64,000 nucleotides of DNA from Olleya sp. Hel_I_94 (GTDB taxonomy: Bacteria > Bacteroidota > Bacteroidia > Flavobacteriales > Flavobacteriaceae): the NCBI RefSeq assembly GCF_007827365.1, contig NZ_VISI01000002.1, positions 2,671,001 through 2,735,000 on the forward strand. Reading direction: 5' to 3'. Numbering within the stretch: position 1 is the first letter of the stretch; the number at the start of each line of letters is the position of its first letter. Below the pieces are notes generated by a model. It did not search any database. It worked only from the letters and a program-made list of their open reading frames with translations, and was not told the DNA's origin. A program made the translations under genes and the position numbers. Below, piece by piece: positions 44,201-52,265 of the stretch.

Positions 44201-44416
44201 AAAGACTAATATATCTCCATTATTAACCTCTAATGTATAATTACCATCAAAATCCGTAGCTGTTCCTCTGGATGTATCCTTAATTATAACATTAACCGTA
44301 GGTATTGGTAAGGCTGTAGCTTGTTCTGTAACTGTACCAGTAACTGTACTTTGTGCAAGTATAACCGTTGGTAAAAACAGTAAAGCTAATAGAAGCCTTT
44401 TAAAAATTGTTTTCAT
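41294..44416 (-). CDS. susC: SusC/RagA family TonB-dependent outer-membrane transporter, 1040 aa
   Basis: A signal peptide is followed by the carboxypeptidase-regulatory-like domain (about 22-105, VTGTVTEQATALPIPTVNV), the TonB box region (LDEVVIIGYGSVKKEDLTGS) and the plug (VRITDSGGSPDSAPTIRIRG). The 22-strand barrel ends in an aromatic Phe (SMGVNIDF). It imports oligosaccharides using the TonB-ExbB-ExbD machine. It heads the minus-strand arm of the starch locus; its leader contains a possible -7 box TAGATTTA at 44478-44471. Confidence 0.95.
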   Translation of the reverse strand: MKTIFKRLLLALLFLPTVILAQSTVTGTVTEQATALPIPTVNVIIKDTSRGTATDFDGNYTLEVNNGDILVFSYIGYLTQEITYNGQSNINVGLVEDASQLDEVVIIGYGSVKKEDLTGSVDVVTSEDFNKGAITSTDQLLRGKAAGVRITDSGGSPDSAPTIRIRGGASLFADNSPLIVIDGVALGGQNPAGVSNPLSLINPNDVESFSILKDASATAIYGSRASNGVIIITTKKGTSGEAKYTFSTNVSVDSAGEGLDMMNSEEYVRFIKQYHPTYQSELGVPVGEVSTTEPSSIIQVNIYDTDGNITGTENRAVYDTNWRDAILRTAISTNTNFSVRANLGGVLPFRASVGYSDLEGVVRTDDYKRYSAAFKLSPKLLNDNLKIDANAKLTFVDKNATDAGGALGGAIVFDPTKPVYDNNSIFGGYYTNTALDGTRLLIDGQSNPLALLEQRERPERAYRFLGNVEFDYTMPFLPELKAVVNVGLDASRSKIKESFENNAISAFGIDTTNGNAVVFNPGTSYRERQHITNATFDSYLQYAKEIEESFITRYDVQLGYSYQNFKTDGNSDRFRNNVDTGFREVDFNPENPNNRYYNDQNLQSFFGRSNINILDKYLVTVSLRADGSSFFVTDDVWAEEAWGFFPAAALAWKIKQENFLKDVNFVNDLKLRLGYGKTGQQNIAGAVGTYYPTSPLFAVGSQNSQYLPGANLYSALPFQTGLTWEKTSTYNLGLDFNFFKNSVISGSFDIFKRETTDLLTDALIPPGQGLTDSFIKNVGSTESEGFELNLNLNPIQNEDFNLSFNGNISYATTEVTDLGGINTLRIGGGLLGTGSNLFFNKLGEEPGLAGVFKQVYDASGNPIPGAFVDLNGDNQITEDDKYFEALAPNWTFGFGLNVNYKNWDLSASFRGQLDGKLYDFNELRYGHTGSAEPNNNTSITNVLNFYDGAANPVFDEVIGNTQFSDYFLQDASFLRCQNIVVGYNFDSNFIKNTSMRIYGSVNNPFIITNYEGQDPENNGGIDGAFYPRPTTISMGVNIDF

Positions 44417-44523
44417 ACAATAATATTAAGTTAGTTTAAATTTTAAATGTATATTTTTACTTCTCGATGATAAATCTATGTAAATTTTATGTTAATATTT
44501 TGTCACCTCTTGTATATCAAGCA

Positions 44524-44539
44524 ACGAAAACGTTTTCGT
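44524..44539. promoter_or_regulatory. LacI-type operator palindrome
   Basis: ACGAAAACGTTTTCGT is a perfect 16-bp palindrome with the central CG step that LacI/GalR regulators recognise. It sits between susC (start 44416) and the divergent lacI-type gene (start 44685), well placed to control both arms. No second copy was seen in the window. Confidence 0.72.
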
Positions 44540-44610
44540 GTTGACAACTTTTTGAGTATTTAAGATAAATGACTACTAAATAATGAATTATCGTCATTTT
44601 TTAATGGATA

Positions 44611-44647
44611 TTTGACTTAATCCAATAAGTTTAACCCCTTATATTTG
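44611..44647 (+). promoter_or_regulatory. Promoter of the LacI-type regulator gene
   Basis: TATATTTG (44640-44647) is a perfect -7 match, with TTTG at 44611-44614. The 25-bp spacer is a little longer than usual. The start codon is 38 bp further on. Confidence 0.6.
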
Positions 44648-44684
44648 ATAAATCTTAATCAAGCATTCTATTTTTAATATACCT

Positions 44685-45725
44685 ATGAAAAAAAAAATAA
44701 CTTTAAAGCAAATAGCAAGAGAATTAGATGTATCAATATCAACAGTGTCTAAAGCACTTAGAAATAGTATAGAGATTAGTGAGGATACACGCCAAAAAGT
44801 ACAGGCATTTGCTAAGTTTTATAATTACAGACCAAACAACATTGCTCTTAGTTTAAAAAATAGGAAGACAAAAACTATTGGAATTATTATTCCAGAAATT
44901 GTGCATCACTTTTTCTCAAAAGTTATTAGTGGTATTGAAGCTGTAGCAAATCAAAGAGGTTATAATGTTATTGTAGGGTTGTCAAACGAGTCCTTTGCTA
45001 AAGAGGTCATTAACATGGAAATGCTTGCTAATGGTAGTATAGATGGTTTTATATTGTCTATTGCTAAAGAAACCTTACAACAGCAAGATTATCATCATTT
45101 TACTGAAACTATCAGTCAAGGCATGCCAATTGTAATGTTTGATCGTGTTGTAAACGAAATAAAATGTGATAAGGTAATAGTTGATGACACTGAAGGAGCA
45201 AAATTAGCAGTTAATAAATTAATTGCATGTGGTTGTAAAAACATAGCGATTGTAACCACTAAAGATTATGTAAGTGTAGGTAAATTAAGGACTCAAGGCT
45301 ATTTAGAAGCTTTAGAAGATCATAAAATAGATCCAAAAGCTAGTCTAATATTAAAGGTTCATGATCAATTGTTGTCCGAAGATCATTTGGATTCTTTAGA
45401 AATTGAAATTGAAAACTTATTTAAAAATAATAAAAAAATTGATGGTGTTTTTGCTGTAAACGAGCTGTATGCTATTACAACAATGAAGGTTGCTAGAAAG
45501 TTAGGCTTAACCATTCCAGACGATTTGCAAATTGTTGGTTTTACAGATGGTGTATTGTCTAAACACGCTGTTCCTGCTTTAACTACAGTCAGTCAACATG
45601 GTAAGAAAATAGGCGAAAAAGCAGCCGAATTATTGATAAATAATTTAGAAAGAGAAGACGAAGAAGACATCTACGAAACCGTAGTTATTGAAACAGAATT
45701 AATTGAACGCGCATCCACAAAATAA
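44685..45725 (+). CDS. LacI family transcriptional regulator, 346 aa
   Basis: The N-terminal helix-turn-helix (ITLKQIARELDVSISTVSKALR) and hinge helix (NYRPNNIALSLKNRKTKTIGI) are classical. The periplasmic-binding-protein-like sensor domain follows from about 60 to 340, with AVNELYAITTMKVARKLGL near 258. The likely ligand is maltose or a maltodextrin, inferred from the surrounding genes. It probably binds the palindrome upstream of its own gene. Confidence 0.93.
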   Translation: MKKKITLKQIARELDVSISTVSKALRNSIEISEDTRQKVQAFAKFYNYRPNNIALSLKNRKTKTIGIIIPEIVHHFFSKVISGIEAVANQRGYNVIVGLSNESFAKEVINMEMLANGSIDGFILSIAKETLQQQDYHHFTETISQGMPIVMFDRVVNEIKCDKVIVDDTEGAKLAVNKLIACGCKNIAIVTTKDYVSVGKLRTQGYLEALEDHKIDPKASLILKVHDQLLSEDHLDSLEIEIENLFKNNKKIDGVFAVNELYAITTMKVARKLGLTIPDDLQIVGFTDGVLSKHAVPALTTVSQHGKKIGEKAAELLINNLEREDEEDIYETVVIETELIERASTK

Positions 45726-45734
45726 AAATTTAAC

Positions 45735-45764
45735 ATTGCTCATTTAAAATCTTTTATATCTTTA
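45735..45764 (+). promoter_or_regulatory. Promoter of the maltose catabolic arm
   Basis: ATTG (45735-45738), an 18-bp spacer and TATCTTTA (45757-45764) form a near-consensus promoter, with a leader of about 85 nt before the MFS gene. The leader holds a 16-base string also found upstream of susC. Confidence 0.62.
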
Positions 45765-45856
45765 CGGCAATCAAAACATATATTTTTACTTCTCAGGTAA
45801 TATAGTTTTGATAAGTAAAAGCTTGTCAAAATAGTAATAATTTAAACTTACTATTT

Positions 45857-47230
45857 ATGAAAAAGCGTACCCTTGGCTTTTGGGAAATCTGGAACATGAG
45901 TTTCGGTTTCTTAGGAATTCAATTTGGTTTTGCACTACAAGGAGGCTTTATGTCTCGAATATTTCAAACATTAGGAGCAAGTAAAGACGAAATCCCATTA
46001 TTATGGATTGCAGCACCTTTAACTGGTTTATTGGTTCAGCCAATAATTGGTTACATGAGTGATCGTACTTGGAGTGTCAAATGGGGAAGACGTAGACCGT
46101 TTTTCTTAATTGGAGCTATCTTAAGTTCGTTAGCATTATTTTTTGTGCCTTATTCTCCAGCTCTTTGGGTAGCAGCAGGATTCTTATGGATTCTGGATGC
46201 TTCAATAAATGTGTCTATGGAACCCTTTAGGGCTTTAGTGGCAGATAAATTACCTGACTCTCAAAGGTCTTATGGATTTGTTGTACAAACCTTAATTATA
46301 GGTATTGGTACTTGGGTTGCTAGTAATTTACCTTGGATGGTGTCGCAATTTGGAGTTAGCGATTCTGCAGACTCTGGTGTAATTACGGACTCAGTTAAAA
46401 TAGCTTTTGCAATTGGTGCATTCGTGTTTTTACTAAGCATTCTTTATACTGTATTTACTACAACAGAATATCCTCCAGAAGACATGGAAGAGTTTGAGCG
46501 CGAGAAAGCTAAGAAAAATAACTTCATTCCAGACATTTTAAATAATATTGGTAACATGCCATTAACCATGAAAAAATTAGGAATCATCCAATTCTTTTCT
46601 TGGTTTGCCTTTTTTACTATGTGGAGTTTAGCCAATCCAGCACTTACAGAGCACGTGTTTAATACACCAGCTCCAATAGAAAGTGCTTTTGATATGGCAG
46701 ACACTGTGCAAAAAGCTGCATTTGATACACAAAATACAGCGTTTCAAAAATCATCAAATTTAGTAGGTTCAGCAATGGGTGTGTATGGGTTATCCTCTAT
46801 GGCTTTTGCTTTATTATTAGTGCTATATACAGCTAAAAGGCGCATTAACCGTAAGCTAGTGCATATGGTATCACTAATGTTAGGTGGTGTAGGATTTTTG
46901 TTAATGAATTATGCTTCACCAGAACACCTAAAGTATTGCTTTATACTTATTGGTTTTGCTTGGGGAAGTATTTTGTCAATGCCATATGCCATGTTATCTA
47001 GTTCTGTAGATCCAAAAAAAATGGGTGTAATTATGGGAATATTCAACATGTTTATTGTAATACCACAAATTATTGCAGCACTTGGAGGTATTAATTTTAT
47101 ATCAAGTTTATTAGGAGAAGAAACGATAAATGCTATGACAGTTGCAGGAATTAGTTTAATAATTGCAGGTCTTTGCAACTTATTGATAACTAATAAAAAC
47201 GCAATTTCATATCAAGCAGAAGAAATTTAA
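45857..47230 (+). CDS. MFS transporter, SLC45-like (maltose/sucrose type), 457 aa
   Basis: Twelve membrane helices are predicted. The N-terminal half has the GPH/SLC45 pattern: FQFGFALQGGF-like segment (GIQFGFALQGGFMSRIFQTL), PIIGYMSDRTWSVKWGRRRP and DASINVSMEPFRALVADKLP. It likely imports maltose by cation symport into the cytoplasm, where the next two enzymes act. The gap to the next gene is 3 bp. Confidence 0.88.
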   Translation: MKKRTLGFWEIWNMSFGFLGIQFGFALQGGFMSRIFQTLGASKDEIPLLWIAAPLTGLLVQPIIGYMSDRTWSVKWGRRRPFFLIGAILSSLALFFVPYSPALWVAAGFLWILDASINVSMEPFRALVADKLPDSQRSYGFVVQTLIIGIGTWVASNLPWMVSQFGVSDSADSGVITDSVKIAFAIGAFVFLLSILYTVFTTTEYPPEDMEEFEREKAKKNNFIPDILNNIGNMPLTMKKLGIIQFFSWFAFFTMWSLANPALTEHVFNTPAPIESAFDMADTVQKAAFDTQNTAFQKSSNLVGSAMGVYGLSSMAFALLLVLYTAKRRINRKLVHMVSLMLGGVGFLLMNYASPEHLKYCFILIGFAWGSILSMPYAMLSSSVDPKKMGVIMGIFNMFIVIPQIIAALGGINFISSLLGEETINAMTVAGISLIIAGLCNLLITNKNAISYQAEEI

Positions 47231-47233
47231 AAG

Positions 47234-47890
47234 ATGAATAAAAAAGGATTCATATTCGATTTAGACGGTGTCATTGTAGACACTGCAAAATATCACTTTT
47301 TGGCTTGGCAAAACCTTGCAAAAAGTATTGATATAGATTTTACACACGAGCAAAACGAACAACTTAAAGGTGTAAGTCGTGTAAAATCATTAGAAAAAAT
47401 ACTGGAATGGGGAAATAAAACCATTTCAGAAGAACTATTTACATCTTTAATGAGTAAAAAAAATGAAGAGTATTTAAGCTTTATTGCTAAAATGACTGAT
47501 GAAGAAATTTTACCAGATGTACCAAAAATATTAGATTATTTAATAGAAAAACAACAGCCAATTTCTTTAGGGTCTGCGAGTAAAAATGCACGACCAATTT
47601 TAGAGAAAGTCAATTTACTGTCAAAATTTGATGCTATTGTTGATGGTAACGATGTTAGTAAAGCAAAACCAGATCCAGAAGTGTTTTTAATAGCAGCAAA
47701 GCATTTAAACATGAAACCAGAAGATTGTATTGTTTTTGAAGATTCTGTAGCTGGTGTTCAAGCTGCAAATACTGCAAATATGATATCTATTGGTATAGGC
47801 GAAAAAGAAGTATTACATGAAGCTGATTACATCTTTTCAGATTTTACTGAAATAGAAAACAGCTTCATAGAAGAATTAATAAATAGATAA
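47234..47890 (+). CDS. pgmB: Beta-phosphoglucomutase
   Basis: The HAD-fold nucleophile motif FDLDGVIVD carries Asp9 and Asp11; the beta-PGM substrate region KGVSRVKSLEKIL and the HAD motifs GSASKNARPILEKV and FEDSVAGVQAA follow. The 218-aa length is typical. It converts beta-glucose 1-phosphate from maltose phosphorylase to glucose 6-phosphate. It lies between the transporter and GH65 genes. Confidence 0.93.
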   Translation: MNKKGFIFDLDGVIVDTAKYHFLAWQNLAKSIDIDFTHEQNEQLKGVSRVKSLEKILEWGNKTISEELFTSLMSKKNEEYLSFIAKMTDEEILPDVPKILDYLIEKQQPISLGSASKNARPILEKVNLLSKFDAIVDGNDVSKAKPDPEVFLIAAKHLNMKPEDCIVFEDSVAGVQAANTANMISIGIGEKEVLHEADYIFSDFTEIENSFIEELINR

Positions 47891-47896
47891 AATAAC

Positions 47897-47962
47897 GTCA
47901 TTCCGAACATAGTGAAGGAATCTCATAAAAGAGTATCACTTCATTTTATGTGTCGCAATGAT
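47897..47962. repeat. Dispersed intergenic repeat element
   Basis: GTCATTCCGAACATAGTGAA and the following GGAATCTC, then TGTCGCAATGA, resemble short repeats scattered between genes in many Flavobacteriaceae. The element fills the gap between pgmB and the GH65 gene. Only one copy of this type is in the window, so dispersion is from general knowledge. Confidence 0.5.
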
Positions 47963-47977
47963 TAATAAATATATAAA

Positions 47978-50284
47978 ATGAATCAAGATTATATACAACC
48001 AGACAAGTGGTCCATAATTGAAGAAGGTTTTGATGCAGATCGCGTTAAGTCTTCAGAAAGTTTATTCAGCATCGGTAATGGTGCAATGGGTCAACGTGCT
48101 AATTTTGAAGAGCAATATACAGGTCCAACTTTTCAAGGAAGCTACATTGCAGGTGTTTACTATCCTGACAAAACCAGAGTGGGTTGGTGGAAAAATGGTT
48201 ATCCAGAGTATTTTGCTAAAGTATTAAATGCACCAAATTGGATAGGTATTAATGTAGAAATTAATGGTGAACAACTAGATTTAAACACGTGTGTTTCTGT
48301 TTCTAATTTTAGAAGAGAATTAAACATGAAAGAAGGTTGGTTGTCTAGATCGTTTACTGCAACGCTTCAAAACAAATTAGAAATTGAAGTGAAAGCACTT
48401 CGTTTTTTAAGCTTAGATTTAGATGAAGTTGGTGCAATTAATTACCAAGTAACACCTATAAACGGAGAAGCAACAATCAAGTTTCAACCGTATTTAGATT
48501 CAGGAATTACAAATGAAGATACCAATTGGGACGACCAATTTTGGGACACTTTAAATGTAAGTTCAGAAAACGAGCAAGCGTTTATTGAAGCAAAAACAAT
48601 GAAAACAGGTTTTCATACTTGCACATTTATGCAGTCTTCGGTTTTTGTAAATAATACAAAACAAGAGCAAACACCAGAAATTGATAAACAAGCAAATGCT
48701 ATTGCATTTACCTATACAGTTTCTGTAAATACAGGTGAAACAGCAAGTATCCAAAAGTTTGGTGGTTACACAGTAGATAGAAACCACGATAAAAACCAAT
48801 TAGTTTCAGCAGCTAAAAAAGCACTAGATACTGCTTCAGATTTAGGATTCAATGCACTTTTAAATAATCAAAAAGAGGCTTGGTCAAAAATTTGGGAAAT
48901 GTCAGATATCACAATCAATGGTGACGTAAAAGCACAACAAGGTATTCGTTTTAATATTTTCCAATTAAACCAAACCTATTTAGGAAAAGATTCTACATTA
49001 AATATTGGTCCAAAAGGATTTACAGGAGAAAAGTATGGTGGAAGTACCTATTGGGATACAGAAGCATATTGTATACCGTTTTACATGGCTACCAAAGATC
49101 AAAAAGTAGCACGAAGTTTACTTAAATACCGATATAATCATTTAGAAAAAGCGATTGAAAATGCTGAAAAATTAGGGTTTAATAACGGAGCAGCATTATA
49201 TCCAATGGTAACCATGAATGGCGAAGAATGCCATAACGAATGGGAAATTACCTTTGAAGAAATTCACAGAAATGGAGCTATCGCATTTGCTATTTTTAAC
49301 TACTATCGTTACACAGGTGACTATAGCTATATTCCAGAAATGGGATTAGAAGTTCTTATTGGTATTGCTAGATTCTGGCAGCAACGAGCTACTTTTTCTA
49401 CAGATAAAAACAAGTATGTTATTTTAGGTGTTACTGGTCCAAACGAATATGAAAATAACATCAATAATAACTTTTATACCAACTATTTAGCAAAGTGGTG
49501 TATTGATTATGCGTTAGAAAATATAGAGAAAGTTAAAGAAGGGCATCACGACGATTACTTGCGTATTGTAGGCAAAACAAAAATCACCCACGAAGAGTTA
49601 CATGCTTGGCAAAAAGTAGCAGATAATATGTTTTTTCCATATTCGGAAAAACATCAAGTATACCTACAACAAGATGGCTTTTTAGATAAAGAATTAATTA
49701 CGGTTGCAGATTTACCAAATCAAGATAGACCAATAAACCAGAAGTGGAGTTGGGATCGTATTTTACGTTCGCCTTACATAAAACAAGCAGATACGTTACA
49801 AGGTTTTTACTTCTTTGAAGATCAATTTTCAACCGAAGAATTAAAACGTCATTTCGATTTTTACGAACCATTTACAGTGCATGAAAGCTCATTGTCGCCT
49901 TGTGTACACAGTATTCAAGCTGCTAAGTTAGACCAAATGGAACAAGCGTATACGTTCTATTTACGTACGTCTCGTTTAGATTTAGACGATTATAATAAAG
50001 AGGTTGAAGAAGGTTTACATATTACCAGTATGGCTGGAACCTGGATGAGTATTGTAGAAGGTTTTGGTGGTATGCGTGTTAAAAACGATATGCTGAATTT
50101 TGAACCTCGTATTCCTAAAGAATGGGATGCGTATTCGTTTAAAGTAAACTTTAGAGATCAAATTTTAAAGGTGAATGTATCCCAAGCAGAAACGACTTTC
50201 GAGTTAGAAGGCAATTGCGATTTAGATATTATAGTAAATAATAAACCAGTAACAGTGTCACCAAATAATTTGGTGAAAGCATAA
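47978..50284 (+). CDS. GH65 glycoside phosphorylase, probable maltose phosphorylase, 768 aa
   Basis: An N-terminal beta-sandwich (about 1-270) is followed by an (alpha/alpha)6 barrel. The conserved acid region is NGEECHNEWEITFEEIHRNG near residue 413-432, and GVTGPNEYENNINNNFYTN near 487 is typical of maltose-type GH65. Phosphate attacks maltose to give beta-glucose 1-phosphate and glucose. The pgmB gene directly upstream supports a maltose (or other alpha-glucobiose) substrate. There is no signal peptide, so it is cytoplasmic. Confidence 0.92.
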   Translation: MNQDYIQPDKWSIIEEGFDADRVKSSESLFSIGNGAMGQRANFEEQYTGPTFQGSYIAGVYYPDKTRVGWWKNGYPEYFAKVLNAPNWIGINVEINGEQLDLNTCVSVSNFRRELNMKEGWLSRSFTATLQNKLEIEVKALRFLSLDLDEVGAINYQVTPINGEATIKFQPYLDSGITNEDTNWDDQFWDTLNVSSENEQAFIEAKTMKTGFHTCTFMQSSVFVNNTKQEQTPEIDKQANAIAFTYTVSVNTGETASIQKFGGYTVDRNHDKNQLVSAAKKALDTASDLGFNALLNNQKEAWSKIWEMSDITINGDVKAQQGIRFNIFQLNQTYLGKDSTLNIGPKGFTGEKYGGSTYWDTEAYCIPFYMATKDQKVARSLLKYRYNHLEKAIENAEKLGFNNGAALYPMVTMNGEECHNEWEITFEEIHRNGAIAFAIFNYYRYTGDYSYIPEMGLEVLIGIARFWQQRATFSTDKNKYVILGVTGPNEYENNINNNFYTNYLAKWCIDYALENIEKVKEGHHDDYLRIVGKTKITHEELHAWQKVADNMFFPYSEKHQVYLQQDGFLDKELITVADLPNQDRPINQKWSWDRILRSPYIKQADTLQGFYFFEDQFSTEELKRHFDFYEPFTVHESSLSPCVHSIQAAKLDQMEQAYTFYLRTSRLDLDDYNKEVEEGLHITSMAGTWMSIVEGFGGMRVKNDMLNFEPRIPKEWDAYSFKVNFRDQILKVNVSQAETTFELEGNCDLDIIVNNKPVTVSPNNLVKA

Positions 50285-50303
50285 ACTAAACACACTAATT
50301 AAG

Positions 50304-52223
50304 ATGAAAAAATTAATACATCTAGCATTAATCATTTTAATTAGTGTTAGTTTTTCTTGTCAGAAGGAAACTGAAAAAACAACAACTTCTGAAGTTATAA
50401 CCAAAGTTAAAAACGATATCGAGCGTATCGAACCACCACATTGGTGGACAGGTTTTAATACTACACAAGTACAATTATTGGTGAAGCATCCTAATATTTC
50501 GGAAGCAACACCTAGTATAAATTATGCAGGAGTTTCTATTGAAAAAGTGCATAAAGCAGATAGTCCTAATTATCTGTTTTTAGATCTAAATATTTCAGAA
50601 AGTGCTAAAGCAGGACAATTCAATATTCATTTTAAATTTAATGAAGAAAAAGAGCTTGTTCAAACCTACGAATTAAAAGCACGTGTAAAAGAGGCTTCCG
50701 ATTATCAAGGTTTTGATAGTACAGATGCTATTTATCTAATCACTCCAGATCGTTTTGCAAATGGTAATATTTCTAATGATATAAACGAAAGTTTAAAGGA
50801 GAAAACCATCGATAGAAAAGACGATTATGCACGTCATGGTGGTGATTTACAAGGCATTATTCAGCATTTAGATTATATAGAAGAAATGGGTTTTACACAA
50901 ATTTGGTCGTGTCCTTTATTAACTAATGATATGGAAAGAGCTTCGTATCATGGTTACGCCATGACCGATTTTTACCAAGTAGATCCACGTTACGGAAGTT
51001 TAGAAGAATACCAAGAATTAGCTGCAAAAGCCAAAGAAAAGGGTATTGGTATAATCATGGACCAAGTGGCTAATCATTGCGGAAGCGAACATTGGTGGAT
51101 GCAAGATTTACCATTTAAAGATTGGGTGAACCAACAAGAAAGTTTTGAGAATAACAAACCATTAAATAATTCTAATCACAGACGTACCAGTAACCAAGAT
51201 TCGTATGCTTCCAAACGCGATAAAAAAGAAATGGCAGAAGGTTGGTTTGTACCAACAATGCCAGATTTAAATCAGCGTAATCCGTTTATGGCAAACTATA
51301 TTATTCAAAATAGTATTTGGTGGGTAGAAACATTAAATTTAAGTGGAATTCGTCAAGACACTTATCCTTATCCAGATAAAAATTTCATGTCTAATTGGGC
51401 AGGAGCAATCATGAACGAATATCCTAACTTTAGTATTGTTGGTGAAGAATGGAGTTACAACCCATTACTAATTAGCTATTGGCAAGAAGGGCATGACAAT
51501 AAAGATGGTTACGATTCTAATTTAAGGTCGACCATGGATTTTGCAATGCAAAACAATATTGTGGACGCTTTAAATCAAGAAGAATCTTGGGATAAAGGTT
51601 TGGTTAAAATATATGAAGGCTTAGCAAACGATTTTGCATATGCCTCTCCAAAAGATATTATGGTGTTTCCAGACAATCATGATATGAGTCGCATTTTCAC
51701 ACAATTAAAAGGGGATGTTACAAACACAAAAATGGCATTGAGTTATTTGCTTAGTTTACCTAGAATTCCGCAACTATATTACGGAACAGAAATTTTAATG
51801 GACGATTTTGAAAAACCTGGAGATCATGGTTTGATTCGTACTGATTTTCCTGGAGGATGGGAAGGTGATACTGTCAATGCATTTTCTGGTGAAGGTTTAA
51901 CAGATGCGCAAAAAGACATGCAGGCATTCCTTAAAAAAGTATTGAATTACAGAAAGTCTAGTGATGCCATCCATAATGGAAAAACCATCCATTTTGCTCC
52001 ATTGATGGGAACGTACTTTTTGTTTAGAGTTATTGAAGGTGAAACTGTTGTCCATATCATTAATAAAAATAGCGAACCAATTAGTTTAGATTTAAAACGT
52101 TTTGAAGAAGTTGGTTTGCAAGGTAAAACATTAAAAAACATAGTAACGAATGAAACTTTTGTTTGGGAAGATGAAATTACCTTAAACGAAAGAGGAAGTG
52201 TGTTATTATCTACTAAATTATAA
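50304..52223 (+). CDS. GH13 neopullulanase/cyclomaltodextrinase-type lipoprotein, 639 aa
   Basis: The lipoprotein signal ends in VSFSC. An N-terminal Ig-like cyclomaltodextrinase domain (about 40-130) precedes the GH13 barrel. Catalytic residues are Asp352 in SGIRQDTYPYPD, Glu381 in VGEEW and the Asp of FPDNHDMSR near 455. It is similar in layout to SusA-type enzymes that shorten maltodextrins in the periplasm. It starts 19 bp after GH65. Confidence 0.9.
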   Translation: MKKLIHLALIILISVSFSCQKETEKTTTSEVITKVKNDIERIEPPHWWTGFNTTQVQLLVKHPNISEATPSINYAGVSIEKVHKADSPNYLFLDLNISESAKAGQFNIHFKFNEEKELVQTYELKARVKEASDYQGFDSTDAIYLITPDRFANGNISNDINESLKEKTIDRKDDYARHGGDLQGIIQHLDYIEEMGFTQIWSCPLLTNDMERASYHGYAMTDFYQVDPRYGSLEEYQELAAKAKEKGIGIIMDQVANHCGSEHWWMQDLPFKDWVNQQESFENNKPLNNSNHRRTSNQDSYASKRDKKEMAEGWFVPTMPDLNQRNPFMANYIIQNSIWWVETLNLSGIRQDTYPYPDKNFMSNWAGAIMNEYPNFSIVGEEWSYNPLLISYWQEGHDNKDGYDSNLRSTMDFAMQNNIVDALNQEESWDKGLVKIYEGLANDFAYASPKDIMVFPDNHDMSRIFTQLKGDVTNTKMALSYLLSLPRIPQLYYGTEILMDDFEKPGDHGLIRTDFPGGWEGDTVNAFSGEGLTDAQKDMQAFLKKVLNYRKSSDAIHNGKTIHFAPLMGTYFLFRVIEGETVVHIINKNSEPISLDLKRFEEVGLQGKTLKNIVTNETFVWEDEITLNERGSVLLSTKL

Positions 52224-52230
52224 ATTAAAT

Positions 52231-52259
52231 GTCGCCTCGAGCGCAGTCGAGAGGTCTCC
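52231..52259. repeat. Dispersed palindromic intergenic element
   Basis: GTCGCCTCGAGCGCAGTCGA with the following GAGGTCTCC contains an imperfect inverted repeat (CCTCGAGCGCAGTCGAGAGG). It is GC-rich relative to its surroundings and fills the gap between two genes of the operon. Similar elements are scattered in related genomes by general knowledge. Confidence 0.5.
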
Positions 52260-52265
52260 ATCATA

